Positions 27,923 through 36,873 of a stretch of DNA of 64,000 nt are shown here, piece after piece. The notes beneath the pieces were generated by a model. That model was not told the origin of the DNA. It worked only from the letters and a program-made list of their open reading frames with translations, and did no database searches. Both the position numbers and the translations under genes were made by a program. The stretch covers positions 2,693,001-2,757,000 of the forward strand of contig NZ_BSDR01000001.1 of the NCBI RefSeq assembly GCF_027925305.1, in the 5' to 3' direction. Every line of letters begins with the position of its first letter. The stretch's first letter is position 1. Source of the DNA: Desulforhabdus amnigena (GTDB taxonomy: Bacteria > Desulfobacterota > Syntrophobacteria > Syntrophobacterales > Syntrophobacteraceae).

Positions 27923-28945
27923 TCAATCCAGGTTTCCCAGGGGGCGAAAGATTTCAAAAATGGGTTTGATCTGTTGCATCAGGCTTTCAAACTGTTCGGG
28001 ATAGAGCGATTGAGCCCCGTCACTCAGAGCCTTTTCGGGCTGGTGATGTACTTCCACCATCAATCCGTGACACCCCACGGCAACGGAAGCCCGGCTCAAG
28101 GGGATCACCTGGTCGCGGCGTCCGGCTGCGTGGCTCGGATCCACGATGATGGGAAGATGGCTTTCCTTGCGAACCACCGGAATGGCGGAAAGGTCCAAAG
28201 TGTTTCGGCTGTGGTGCGCGAAAGTGCGTACTCCCCGCTCACAGAGAATCACGTCGGAATTTCCGCCTTCCATGATGTATTCGGCGGCCATCAGCCATTC
28301 TTCTATGGTAGCGGCCATGCCGCGTTTGAGGACGACCGGCTTCCTGGCCCGGCCGGCGCGTCGAAGCAGGCTGAAATTTTGCATGTTCCTCGTGCCGATC
28401 TGAATCACATCGGCATATTCTTCCACCAGGTCGAACACATCGTGGTCCATGGCTTCCGTCACAACAGGCATGCCCGTTTCCGCACGGACTTTGGCGAGGA
28501 TCTTCAAGCCTTCTTCGCCGAGTCCCTGGAATGCATAGGGAGACGTTCTGGGTTTGAAGGCGCCCCCCCTGAAGAGCTCCGCTCCCGCCGCCTTGACCTT
28601 GTGAGCGATGGTCAGGGCCTGCTCTTCGCTCTCGATGGCACAGGGGCCGGCGATCATCACCAGGTGGCCGTTGCCGATCTTCACGCCGCCGACATCAATG
28701 ACCGAATCCTCGGGTTGGGATTCACGACTCACCAGTTTGTACGGATGGGTCACGGGAATGACTTCCTTGACTCCCGGCATACTCAGAAAAGGGCCGGCTT
28801 CCACCGGTCCCGGATTGTGCAGCACGCATATGGCCACTCTCTGCCCCCCCGGCATGGGCCGCGCCGTGTATCCCTTTGCCTCTATGACGGATACCACTGC
28901 ATCGATCTCCGAAGGTGAAGCTTTTTTGTTCATGACGATCAGCAT
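27923..28945 (-). CDS. aroF: 3-deoxy-7-phosphoheptulonate (DAHP) synthase, type I-beta
   Basis: Enzyme of 340 residues catalysing the first shikimate step from PEP and erythrose 4-phosphate. Residues 1-70 form the ferredoxin-like regulatory domain of AroF-type I-beta enzymes. The barrel shows MIAGPCAIES, GGAFKPRTSPYAFQGLG, LKRG and DPSHAAGRRD. It is the first structural gene behind the tryptophan leader, so tryptophan availability should set entry into the whole aromatic pathway as well as the trp branch. Confidence 0.97.
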   Translation of the reverse strand: MLIVMNKKASPSEIDAVVSVIEAKGYTARPMPGGQRVAICVLHNPGPVEAGPFLSMPGVKEVIPVTHPYKLVSRESQPEDSVIDVGGVKIGNGHLVMIAGPCAIESEEQALTIAHKVKAAGAELFRGGAFKPRTSPYAFQGLGEEGLKILAKVRAETGMPVVTEAMDHDVFDLVEEYADVIQIGTRNMQNFSLLRRAGRARKPVVLKRGMAATIEEWLMAAEYIMEGGNSDVILCERGVRTFAHHSRNTLDLSAIPVVRKESHLPIIVDPSHAAGRRDQVIPLSRASVAVGCHGLMVEVHHQPEKALSDGAQSLYPEQFESLMQQIKPIFEIFRPLGNLD

Positions 28946-29052
28946 CTTTTGACTCCCCTGCGTTTATGTTTCGTTAACGGCTTGTTTTCTTTTGTCCAGG
29001 TCCTGCGGCGCCACCCGGTAAACCTTTGAGTTTTCCAAAATCACAAAAAGAA

Positions 29053-29087
29053 AGAGGGGATTGTGTGAAGTTCCCACAATCCCCTCT
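29053..29087 (-). terminator. Second intrinsic terminator of the trp leader
   Basis: AGAGGGGATTGTG pairs perfectly over 13 bp with CACAATCCCCTCT around a 9-nt loop. On the minus strand it is followed by TTCTTTTT. It lies after the attenuator hairpin and before aroF, giving two terminators in tandem. Confidence 0.85.
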
Positions 29088-29095
29088 GGAAAAAC

Positions 29096-29132
29096 AAAAA
29101 AAGGACTGTGAGCCAGGTGTGGCCCACAGTCC
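29096..29132 (-). terminator. trp attenuator (terminator hairpin)
   Basis: On the minus strand GGACTGTG pairs with CACAGTCC, with inner GGCC/GGCT pairing, followed by seven T. The loop holds CACACCT (29115-29121), complementary to AGGTGTG inside the leader-peptide gene (29185-29191), which could form the competing antiterminator. Confidence 0.88.
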
Positions 29133-29168
29133 CCATGATCTATTCATTCAGCTGATATTCTGATCAGG

Positions 29169-29252
29169 CTAGATCTTGACGGCGCACACCTCCCTGCCGG
29201 ATTTACGCCACCAACGCCAAAAACAGGTTTTCGTGATCAGACATTCAGACAT
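29169..29252 (-). CDS. trpL: trp operon leader peptide, 27 aa
   Basis: A 27-codon frame starting at ATG 29252 with GGA eight bases upstream. It contains CFWRWWRKSG, with Trp codons at positions 12, 14 and 15. The stop (TAG, 29169-29171) is followed by a hairpin-forming spacer and then the attenuator. Codons 20-23 hold the sequence that can pair with the terminator loop. The expected behaviour is classical: ribosomes stalling at Trp codons when charged tRNA-Trp is scarce leave codons 20-23 free to form the antiterminator. Confidence 0.92.
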   Translation of the reverse strand: MSECLITKTCFWRWWRKSGREVCAVKI

Positions 29253-29288
29253 TCATTCAATCCTTTTTAAGTTTTGACATTTTGGATA

Positions 29289-29318
29289 ACTGTAACCAAA
29301 ACAAATAAAATTTGTCAA
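29289..29318 (-). promoter_or_regulatory. Probable sigma70 promoter of the aroF-trp operon
   Basis: On the minus strand TTGACA (29313-29318) is followed after 18 bases by TACAGT (29289-29294), about 37 bases before trpL. No recognisable TrpR operator palindrome is seen. Confidence 0.6.
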
Positions 29319-29572
29319 CCATTTTTTCAATCCCTGGATATTCGATATAGTGCTCCCCGGAGGCGAAAGGGGAGCCCTGCTGAAACCAGGCATCACGGGT
29401 CGGAGCAAAATGTTACTGGTAGTTCATTTTGTTCGGGACATCAGGCCCCAATGAGTACTCGATGGTTGTGTTTTGGGTAAAGGGTCAAAAAAATCATACC
29501 ATAATGGGCGTTCCTTGCTTACTGAACCCAGGCACAGGCCCCCCTGGCAATCTATGGTTCTACTGGAGATTC

Positions 29573-29866
29573 TCACCTTGTAGGGATTGCCTCTTCAACC
29601 ATGGGTACTGCAGGTACCATCACCTTTTCTCCCCGATGTTCATCTATCTGATGAAAAAGGATTATGTGGGTTGGGCCTATCTTACGGACGATCCATCCCT
29701 CCATGCTGTCTCCTTCCCCTACAAGCCATTCCTCTCCCGTATCGTTGTCAACCAGAACGGCTTTTCTGGAGGGATGTTCGACACTCCGCACTTTGAATTT
29801 CCTGCAGTAGGCTGGAGAAGAGAGCGTGAGCATCAGCAGCGTGATCAGGGCCATGAGCTTATACAT
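29573..29866 (-). CDS. Small secreted protein with GspC-like core
   Basis: Protein of 97 residues with a signal peptide (MYKLMALITLLMLTLSSPAY, cleavage probably after a C near residue 21). The mature part, with DNDTGEEWLVGEGDSMEGW and VRKIGPTHIIL, resembles the short homology region of GspC/PilP-type secretion proteins, but this is only a pattern impression. AAAGGAG sits 6 bases before the ATG. It lies downstream of the phospholipase-like gene in the same orientation and may be part of that c-di-GMP-linked operon. Confidence 0.65.
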   Translation of the reverse strand: MYKLMALITLLMLTLSSPAYCRKFKVRSVEHPSRKAVLVDNDTGEEWLVGEGDSMEGWIVRKIGPTHIILFHQIDEHRGEKVMVPAVPMVEEAIPTR

Positions 29867-29997
29867 GGGTTACTCCTTTCTTGAAGGCAGTTGTCTGTGA
29901 ACGCATTTCGATTTGACTTTCGGCCATTTGGCTCGGCTCGATCGAAGCGAGCCGGCTTGCTCCAAGGGATGAATCGTAGAGAGTCCTTTCAGGACGA

Positions 29998-32139
29998 TCA
30001 CTGCCCCGTGCACGGACTCTGTCCCGGTTGCGGCGGCGTTGGGAGCAGCGTGTCCCAGGAGCAGGCGCTGCCGGGCGGGAAGATCTGGTAATGATTTCTA
30101 AGCGCCCAAAAACCGTCTTTTCCTCTGAATGTTAAAAACATCGGCCACCAGGACACTTCACAGGGTGGGCTCAAACCGTAAGGGGCGCATTCCTCCGGTT
30201 TGTAGTACCAATCCGTCTGACGTTTCAAGCTGGGGTAGACCCTGACTGTCCCAAGAAAGCCGCCGTGCCGGCCATGGTCGATACAACCATACGAACTGGT
30301 TGGGCTGTTGGAGCATGACGATACGCCGGACCCAAAATAGGCATCGCCAAGGACGAATACGCGGTAAGACCGGCCGGGTCCAAGGGTGACGACACTGAAA
30401 TGAGCCGGAGGAGGGTATAGAGGAGCATCGGAAGGGAAATACCTGACACCGAGATTGTTCAAGTCGTGAGGGAAGATATCCCACTCATTCGAATCCACTC
30501 TCCCGTTTCCATCGGCATCGGCCAGGTTTACAGCAGTTTGGCTTCCTGCGGGGATCCAGGAACCGTTGATACAAACCCAGTCCATATTGTTGAAGATATC
30601 GTAGGGGGTCGGTTCGCCGATATCCTTGAATCCCATGGCCACGCCCTCCTGTTCCGCACCGATGACGCCCTTGTAGATTACCTGGATATAGAGGTCCGTG
30701 GCCTCCTTCGGTATGATTTGTGGAAGATCGAATACAAGTTCCACAAAGTGGTCGTTCGGGATCGAACGGACTCCGTTTCTCTCGGGAGCGACAATGTTCG
30801 GGAGCGGTTCGCTCACAGGAACCCAGGCCGAAACAAAGGGATCGCTTGTGGCAACCCTGTATTTGACAATGAGCTCAATTGTCCCGTCACTCATGACCTC
30901 GCCAGCATACGCACTGCTGTTGCGTGCCTTGAGGGTAATCGTTCCGAATCCCCCGAAGTCTCCTGCGGGGTCATTGGGGTTGTAGAGCGCATAGATTCCG
31001 TCCGAGCCGGCGGTGATTTCTATCGTCTCGCGGAAAAAATAATCGAGGAGCGCCGCCGAATAGCCTACCGCACGGGGGATAAGCCTCCCCGCATAGTCTT
31101 CATACACCTTGTCATCGAGGAGCCAACTATAGCCCCAACAAGTTTGAGGCGGAAGACAATCCCACAACCAATAGCTTGCTGCGGCAACACGATACGGTCT
31201 ATCTGTCGTTAAGTGATGCAGATAGATTTTATTCTCGATGACGCCATCCTTCTCATCGACCTGTTCCGGATTTCTCCAATCAGTAGAAGGAAAATCGGTA
31301 TCCGTTAAGTTGGGATGCGGATACTCATGGGTTCTAGTGTCCTCGCTGAAGAAATACGCGTTCGTGTACTCGGCAAGGCCCACAAGACCGTCTGAAGGGC
31401 TCCCTCCCGGAACATAGACATCCTGGTCCCATAAAGCGGAGATGGATACCGGCGCCAGGGAATCGGATGTGGAATCGTGGACCGCTCTGTTGAATATGCC
31501 GGTATCGACGGGATAGGGACTCTTGTAGTTAAGCTTAGAGTTAAGATCGTCATCCATCTTACCATTGGCCGCTGTCCATGCCTCGTAAGGATCGCCAGAG
31601 GGATGCGGGTCATTCCTCACATGTGCGGGAACGGCAGCGTCGGAAACCAAATGCATCAACCGCCCGACTGCCTGAAAAGTGAGCGCCCAATCGGTTTCGG
31701 AACCAGTGATAAGAGCCCTGTAGTATGACTTCCTTGCCGCAATCCAGGAAAATCCGTTGTAGGTGTAACCTTCCGGATCATCCGAGCTCTGCGCCCAGAC
31801 CAGTGATGATATACCCGTGGGAAATAAAGGCATATCCAGCCCCGAGCTATCCCATGACTTCAGCGGGTCGTGGAAATGGTTCAACCAGCGGGCATCGTCA
31901 TCCTCAAGACTGCCTCCTTCTCTGAACCATATCCAGACTTTCTTACCTTGGAACTCGGTTTCTATGCCAGCCCCAAAGCCAAGCTGACGTTTCATAAACG
32001 TATCCAAATTAGATTTGGAGGCAGCAACCTGATTTATGTTGGGATGCACTACATCCACATCATAGGCAAAGGAAAATGGTTGTCTCTGAACAAGAAACAA
32101 AAGGCTGACCAGCAAAAGCATCCTAAAACGGCTCTTCAT
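29998..32139 (-). CDS. Secreted zinc-dependent phospholipase C-like protein
   Basis: Large secreted protein of 713 residues with an N-terminal signal peptide (LLLVSLLFLVQRQPFSFA). The segment AVGRLMHLVSDAAVPAHVRND resembles the His/Asp metal site of the phospholipase C/P1 nuclease fold, with further His residues around it. A later segment (DADGNGRVDSNEWDIF) looks like a dockerin or EF-hand calcium loop. Its start overlaps the stop of the preceding lipoprotein-like gene by 4 bases. Third gene behind the c-di-GMP riboswitch, which suggests surface or biofilm-related secretion. The substrate is unknown. Confidence 0.7.
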   Translation of the reverse strand: MKSRFRMLLLVSLLFLVQRQPFSFAYDVDVVHPNINQVAASKSNLDTFMKRQLGFGAGIETEFQGKKVWIWFREGGSLEDDDARWLNHFHDPLKSWDSSGLDMPLFPTGISSLVWAQSSDDPEGYTYNGFSWIAARKSYYRALITGSETDWALTFQAVGRLMHLVSDAAVPAHVRNDPHPSGDPYEAWTAANGKMDDDLNSKLNYKSPYPVDTGIFNRAVHDSTSDSLAPVSISALWDQDVYVPGGSPSDGLVGLAEYTNAYFFSEDTRTHEYPHPNLTDTDFPSTDWRNPEQVDEKDGVIENKIYLHHLTTDRPYRVAAASYWLWDCLPPQTCWGYSWLLDDKVYEDYAGRLIPRAVGYSAALLDYFFRETIEITAGSDGIYALYNPNDPAGDFGGFGTITLKARNSSAYAGEVMSDGTIELIVKYRVATSDPFVSAWVPVSEPLPNIVAPERNGVRSIPNDHFVELVFDLPQIIPKEATDLYIQVIYKGVIGAEQEGVAMGFKDIGEPTPYDIFNNMDWVCINGSWIPAGSQTAVNLADADGNGRVDSNEWDIFPHDLNNLGVRYFPSDAPLYPPPAHFSVVTLGPGRSYRVFVLGDAYFGSGVSSCSNSPTSSYGCIDHGRHGGFLGTVRVYPSLKRQTDWYYKPEECAPYGLSPPCEVSWWPMFLTFRGKDGFWALRNHYQIFPPGSACSWDTLLPTPPQPGQSPCTGQ

Positions 32140-32720
32140 CTCTTCATCCCCTTTCGATCCCTGTTTCCAAATCCTAAGTTGTTGTATTCTTTATCTATCA
32201 ACTTCATTAGACTATTTAGTTTCTCATCAGGTATACCAACAGGTGGGATGGAATGCAGATTATTCAACCGATCCTCGTATGTTCTTAATCTTGGCAATGA
32301 GACTTTTACATGGTCCTTTGCTGGAATTGAATAGAATGGAATATACTCCGGTATGAGACTAGCATTGTTAGGGAAGGCTCCATAACCCGGCTTGAAGATC
32401 GTAACGAAGCAATCCTTCTTCCATCTTTGCGGGAACCTGAAAGCCCATGCCCTGTAAGCTCCTATTTTAAATTCGCCGTTTTTGTCCGTCGTGGCATCCC
32501 TGGTCTCGACGAATTTGCTTACGAACCCCCCCGGAGTATACATCTCCGTATAGAAGATCATCAGCACGTATGCCCCCTCTATGGGGTCCCCCGTCTCTTT
32601 CTCGATCACTTTTCCGGAGTAGGGGCCATACTTGTGGGTTATGGTACAGGGACCGACCGCCGTCAGCACTAACCCTGCCAGAATGATCCAGACAAGCCTC
32701 ATCTTCGTTTTATGACGCAT
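32136..32720 (-). CDS. Exported carboxypeptidase-regulatory-like domain protein
   Basis: Protein of 194 residues from ATG 32720 (MRHKTKMRLVWIILAGLVLT), chosen because GAGAGGAGA lies just upstream and it yields a clean signal sequence; the longer frame adds 33 hydrophilic residues. A possible lipobox (AVGPC) follows the hydrophobic core. The mature region YSGKVIEKETGDPIEGAYVL and ATTDKNGEFKIGAYRAW matches the CarboxypepD_reg beta-sandwich. It is coupled to the phospholipase-like gene by an ATGA overlap. Confidence 0.75.
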   Translation of the reverse strand: MRHKTKMRLVWIILAGLVLTAVGPCTITHKYGPYSGKVIEKETGDPIEGAYVLMIFYTEMYTPGGFVSKFVETRDATTDKNGEFKIGAYRAWAFRFPQRWKKDCFVTIFKPGYGAFPNNASLIPEYIPFYSIPAKDHVKVSLPRLRTYEDRLNNLHSIPPVGIPDEKLNSLMKLIDKEYNNLGFGNRDRKGMKR

Positions 32721-32784
32721 CGCACGATCTCCTCTCCCCTGCCGGTCCTCCCCCTGCCGTTCAAGGGGGATCTGCTCCATTCCG

Positions 32785-34245
32785 CTAGAACCGATCCAGT
32801 TTCCACAGTCCGTCTTCATCCAATATGAAGTAGATATTGTACGTGATGGTCACCGGCTTACCATCGACGGCATGAACCCGTCTGATCCGATATTTGGCTC
32901 TACCGTCTTCGGCACCGATCATCTCGATATCCTGCATGCCGGAGACGAGCCTGGGAAGATTGGCAGCAAGAGCGGTGAAAATCTGCCGATAATCCTCTTT
33001 CGACCCCTCCCGGAAATAGCTCAGGGCCTGTTCGATTTCCCCGAGGGCCAGCTTGGACTTCATGCCGCTCCACTTCGCCCGAAGCAGCCCGTCCAGATCA
33101 GCCTTGTTGAGCACAACGATTGCGAGGGTATTCGAACACGTCTCACCCTGAGCGTCCGGGGCTTCTGCGGTGAAATGATAGACGCCCTCCGTAGTGATCC
33201 TTATCGGGTATTCTTCTTCATTTGTGCTCGAAAGGAATTCAACCGGTCCGGGGCCGGTGTGGGTGAGAGACGGCTCCTGGTGCGCGCCCCTGACGATCAG
33301 GGTCGTTTCAAATGGCGATACACCCCAGTAGGCGACGGATTCGATCCTGACGCAATCGGCCGAGGTCTCGGCATTCAGAGTGATCGATGCGCTCAGGCTG
33401 TTGCCATTTGCATCAGTTGCAGCGGCCGTAATCGAGTTCTCCCCTTTCTGGAGCGGGACCTCGTTTGCAATGAATTTGCCGTCGTAGATGACGGCCGGAA
33501 CTCCGTTAACGGTAACTCCGGTCTCGGCGCCTTTCCTGTGAACAATGGTTCCTTCAACGAGCGCCTTGGCGCCTCTCACCGGTTCGCCATCCAAAGGAGA
33601 GGTGATCGCCAGTGAAATCGGGCTCACTACCGTGACGGTCACAGAGGCTGTTGCCGTTCCTCCAGGACCCTTGACCGTGATCGTGTAACGGGTGGTCTGG
33701 GCAGAAGAGACGCTGACCGAACCCGTCAGAGGAACATTTCCTATGCCTTGGTCGATCGTACAGCTTGCTGCATTCGTCGAATTCCAGCTCAAGGTGGTGG
33801 GGTCCCCTCTGTGGATCGTTTCAGGAAAGCCAGAAAGACTAACCTCGGGCACTGGATGTTCCCCCGTGATGGTGAGTGTGATGAAGCTTCCGGGAGGTCC
33901 TGCGAGGGTTACAGCCAATTCATTGGTAAGGCTTAAAGGAACCATTCGTTCGATCCATTCGATCTGCTGGTTGAAATCTGAGGGTTTCACGACCGTCTGT
34001 CCATTCAAGGCGATGGTGGCGCCGGATGTGCGATTTTCACTTTGATTATCGCCGTTATGGACTTTCAGAACATAACCGGGGCCACTGAAAGGACTGACGA
34101 ATGTCTTGCTTTCGGTTGCCGGCGTGCCTGCACCGCGTTCAAAACAGGCAGGCCCAAAAACAGTGGACTCCCCTCCCAAGACGGGTTGAATGAAAAAGAT
34201 CGCAAATAAAGGGATGACGGGCAGACGAAGCAACTTCTTGAGCAT
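32785..34245 (-). CDS. Secreted Ig-like repeat protein
   Basis: Protein of 486 residues with a signal peptide ending near QPVLGG. An N-terminal beta domain (PATESKTFVSPF, ALNGQTVV) is followed by an Ig-like domain (LSWNSTNAASCTID, TTRYTITVKGPGGTATASV) and a cadherin/Big-like domain (ITSPLDGEPVRGAKALVEGT, NGVPAVI, ENSITAAATDANGN). The C-terminal part, YFREGSKEDYRQIFTALAAN, ends in a folded module. Similar proteins in Geobacter-type bacteria are cell-surface or adhesion related. First gene behind the c-di-GMP riboswitch. Confidence 0.78.
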   Translation of the reverse strand: MLKKLLRLPVIPLFAIFFIQPVLGGESTVFGPACFERGAGTPATESKTFVSPFSGPGYVLKVHNGDNQSENRTSGATIALNGQTVVKPSDFNQQIEWIERMVPLSLTNELAVTLAGPPGSFITLTITGEHPVPEVSLSGFPETIHRGDPTTLSWNSTNAASCTIDQGIGNVPLTGSVSVSSAQTTRYTITVKGPGGTATASVTVTVVSPISLAITSPLDGEPVRGAKALVEGTIVHRKGAETGVTVNGVPAVIYDGKFIANEVPLQKGENSITAAATDANGNSLSASITLNAETSADCVRIESVAYWGVSPFETTLIVRGAHQEPSLTHTGPGPVEFLSSTNEEEYPIRITTEGVYHFTAEAPDAQGETCSNTLAIVVLNKADLDGLLRAKWSGMKSKLALGEIEQALSYFREGSKEDYRQIFTALAANLPRLVSGMQDIEMIGAEDGRAKYRIRRVHAVDGKPVTITYNIYFILDEDGLWKLDRF

Positions 34246-34532
34246 GGTTTTTCTCCTCCTGGAACAATTCGGAAAGAAGTCATTGACCTGAATGAACTGA
34301 AACCTTTCGTCAGGAAAGGGTACACGGCGAGAGAAGCTTTCTTCATATCGGGATCACTGCACTCGGTTGACGGATTTCACCATAGGGGCAGGGCAGCATA
34401 AAAAGGCAGATCGGCCTCGATCCAGAGAGCGTCTCCAGACAAAAACAGCACAAGGCAGGCCGGACGAAAGCGGAAAAAGAGAGTCAGCAAAGATGCTGAA
34501 TGCAGGACAGCGTGTTGATGAATTTAAATGCG

Positions 34533-34560
34533 AAAAAAAATGTTGGGGTGGCAACACCCC
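34533..34560 (-). terminator. Intrinsic terminator downstream of the riboswitch
   Basis: On the minus strand GGGGTG-TTGC-CACCCC is followed by AACA and eight T. It lies about 60 bases after the aptamer and about 290 bases before the first gene, as expected for a riboswitch expression platform. Confidence 0.85.
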
Positions 34561-34619
34561 TCAGACCGACCACATATTGCTCACCAAATGTGCGGCACAG
34601 GTCGGAGGTGCTGTGCTCG

Positions 34620-34696
34620 CCCGGCAACCCTGCTACCCTATCCCCTAAGGACTTAGGTCAGAAGCTTTGCGTCCCGTTCTTTCGAATGGTTTGCCT
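34620..34696 (-). ncRNA. c-di-GMP-I (GEMM) riboswitch aptamer
   Basis: On the minus strand the region contains the GEMM-I hallmarks in order: GGCAAACC, a CGAAAG loop, GGGACGCAAAGC, a GACCTA segment and the closing GGGTTGCC. GGCAA at the 5' end pairs with TTGCC at the 3' end to form P1. A T-tailed terminator follows, so c-di-GMP probably controls transcription of the three secreted-protein genes (Ig-like, carboxypeptidase-regulatory-like and phospholipase-like). Whether binding turns expression on or off cannot be read by eye. Confidence 0.9.
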
Positions 34697-34733
34697 TTTT
34701 CAAACGAGTGAAGAAAATTGATAATTCACGTTT

Positions 34734-34764
34734 ACTATATGAGGCTCTTGAAATCAACTTTCAA
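34734..34764 (-). promoter_or_regulatory. Possible promoter upstream of the riboswitch
   Basis: On the minus strand TTGAAA (34759-34764) and TATAGT (34734-34739) are separated by 19 bases, about 40 bases before the aptamer. The spacing is longer than ideal. Confidence 0.4.
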
Positions 34765-34940
34765 GGTCATTCCGGAGGTCGGCGAATAGACTGTTTTTTC
34801 TGTTGCCTCCTTTTCTCCAAACATGTTAGAAGGGTGCGATTTACTTAAGCCGCACACCCCCTCAAACCTTTTGGTGCCCGACGAGATGGTTCGCGGGAAG
34901 TTCAAAAGGGGGTGGAGGTCACAACCAGAAGGAGATGAAT

Positions 34941-35756
34941 GTGGCAGTAGTGGGTATGAAACAATTGTTGGAAGCGGGTGTTCATTTCGGCCACCAGACA
35001 CGCCGTTGGAACCCCAAAATGAAACCCTACATCTTTGGTGCGCGCAACGGGATCTATATCATCGACCTGCAGCGTACGGTCAGGCTTTTTCACACGGCTT
35101 ACCGGTTTGTGTCACAAACCGCGGCGGCCGGAGAAAGCGTACTCTTTGTGGGAACCAAGCAGCAGGCCCGTGATACCATCGCCCAGGAAGCCCAAAGGGC
35201 CGGGATGTACTATGTCAATCAACGCTGGCTCGGCGGGATGCTCACCAACTTCAAAACCATCAAGCTGAGAATCGACCGTTTGAAAGAGCTGGATGCGATG
35301 GTTGAAGATGGCAGCATCAACCGCTTTCCCAAGATAGAAGTCATCAAGCTGTTGAATGAACGCACCAAGCTGGAAAAGAACCTGGGGGGCATCAAGGAGA
35401 TGACCCGGCTGCCGGGAGCTCTTTTTGTCGTGGACACTCACAGGGAAAACATCGCTGTTCAGGAGGCCAACCGCCTGGGTATCCCCGTTGTCGCCGTGGT
35501 CGATACCAACTGTGATCCGGACATGATCGACTATGTCATTCCCGGCAACGACGATGCCATTCGCGCTATCAGCCTCATGGCATCCAAAATCGCCGACGCA
35601 TGCATCGATGGCAGACGGGAATTTGCCGAAAAGCAGCAGGCTGAACAGGACAAGGGCATGGAATCCCTGGAAGAGGTTCCAGCAGGTCAAATCCTCAAGG
35701 AAGAAGAAAGCGGGCCTGAAGTAGAAATCGTCAGCGAAGAATCCAAAAACGAATAG
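34941..35756 (+). CDS. rpsB: 30S ribosomal protein S2
   Basis: Small-subunit protein S2. Landmarks are [40 protein letters not shown] and the VVDTNCDPD segment near the C terminus, followed by an acidic tail. GTG 34941 gives the family N terminus [13 protein letters not shown] and lies 6 bases after GGAG; ATG 34935 is in frame but almost touches that Shine-Dalgarno. A strong terminator lies 30 bases after the stop. Confidence 0.96.
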   Translation: MAVVGMKQLLEAGVHFGHQTRRWNPKMKPYIFGARNGIYIIDLQRTVRLFHTAYRFVSQTAAAGESVLFVGTKQQARDTIAQEAQRAGMYYVNQRWLGGMLTNFKTIKLRIDRLKELDAMVEDGSINRFPKIEVIKLLNERTKLEKNLGGIKEMTRLPGALFVVDTHRENIAVQEANRLGIPVVAVVDTNCDPDMIDYVIPGNDDAIRAISLMASKIADACIDGRREFAEKQQAEQDKGMESLEEVPAGQILKEEESGPEVEIVSEESKNE

Positions 35757-35786
35757 AAACGATCTCCGATCTTGAGCAACCTGATG

Positions 35787-35811
35787 GAGACCCCCTCCGG
35801 GGTCTCTTTTT
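35787..35811 (+). terminator. Intrinsic terminator after rpsB
   Basis: GAGACCCC-CTCC-GGGGTCTC followed by TTTTT. It separates rpsB from tsf, which are cotranscribed in many bacteria. Confidence 0.9.
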
Positions 35812-36118
35812 CAAGTTTTCGGGTCTCCTGTATGAAATGCATTGTTGATAGATCCTCTCCAATTTTCCTACCAGGCTATGGAAAGATTGTGTGCAGGTAA
35901 AAAGGCGGGATTGGGTTCGGAATCTTCATTCAGGGAGGGGACCGCTCAAGTCCCCCTTAACCGATCCGGGCCGCCGCGTGGTGTGAGACTCCTGCCCCAC
36001 CCACAAATAATGCTGAAGTTATGATGACTTTTACTGCAAACAACTCTCATCCGGGAAAATGTTGAAGATCGTTCAGATCTCGCTCATGGGTTACATAGAA
36101 TATTCAAGGAGGAATCTC
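35812..36118 (+). other. Spacer between rpsB terminator and tsf
   Basis: About 307 bases with no gene. It must hold the tsf promoter or a readthrough leader; no clear promoter boxes or RNA motif were recognised. Confidence 0.4.
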
Positions 36119-36712
36119 TTGGAAATCACAGCTGGAATGGTCAAGGAACTGAGGGAAAAGACAAACGTCGGTATGATGGACTGCAAGAAGGCGCTCGCGG
36201 ATACCGGCGGCGACATGGAAAAAGCCATCGACCTGCTTCGCAAGAAGGGTCTGGCCAAGGCCATGAAACGCGCTGGCAAGGAAGCCATGGAAGGGGTGAT
36301 CCACTCCTACATCCATGGAGGGGGGCGCATAGGAGTCCTCATCGAAGTCAACTGCGAAACGGATTTTGCCGCCAAGAGCGAAGATTTCAATGAATTCGCC
36401 AAGAATGTGGCCATGCACATTGCAGCCGCAAACCCCTTGGCCATCGTCGAAGAAGATGTCCCCCAGGATATAGTGGAAAGAGAACGCGCCATTTACCTGG
36501 AGCAGGCAAGGGAATCCGGCAAGCCCGAAAATATCCTCGAAAAAATGGTCGAGGGCAAGATGCGCAAATTTTACGAGGAATCCGTTCTCATGAAGCAGGC
36601 CTATGTCAAGGACCCCGACAAGACGATTCAGGACTACCTGAACGAACTGGTGGCAAAGATTGGGGAAAAGATCATTATCCGCCGCTTTGCCAGGTATCAG
36701 TTGGGCGAATAG
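36119..36712 (+). CDS. tsf: Elongation factor Ts (short form)
   Basis: Guanine-exchange factor for EF-Tu. The start is probably TTG 36119, which follows AAGGAGG by 8 bases and gives MEITAGMVKELREKTNVGMM, the normal N terminus; the frame upstream shows no similarity. The TDFVAKN-like core reads NCETDFAAKSEDF. At 197 residues it is the short EF-Ts type, lacking one of the two core subdomains present in the 280-residue form. Confidence 0.95.
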   Translation: MEITAGMVKELREKTNVGMMDCKKALADTGGDMEKAIDLLRKKGLAKAMKRAGKEAMEGVIHSYIHGGGRIGVLIEVNCETDFAAKSEDFNEFAKNVAMHIAAANPLAIVEEDVPQDIVERERAIYLEQARESGKPENILEKMVEGKMRKFYEESVLMKQAYVKDPDKTIQDYLNELVAKIGEKIIIRRFARYQLGE

Positions 36713-36873
36713 TCCGCCGGATGCAACTGCATCATCACAGCGTCGGAAGGAATCCATCGCAGCCCTGTGAATTCTTCTCCCCGCACCGGATGTAAGAAAA
36801 TTTCAGTGCCCTTCCTCTCATGAGGACGGGCACGGGGAAGAAGTGGACAAAATAAAGCCATAGGGATACAAGA

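Noticed and set aside
29103-29132. T-box riboswitch reading of the trp leader
   Set aside because: No T-box consensus (TGGNACCGCG) is present, while a leader peptide with three Trp codons explains the layout.
34367-34648. 93-codon frame upstream of the secreted-protein operon
   Set aside because: It lies over the terminator and part of the c-di-GMP riboswitch on the opposite strand; a structured RNA explains the sequence better.
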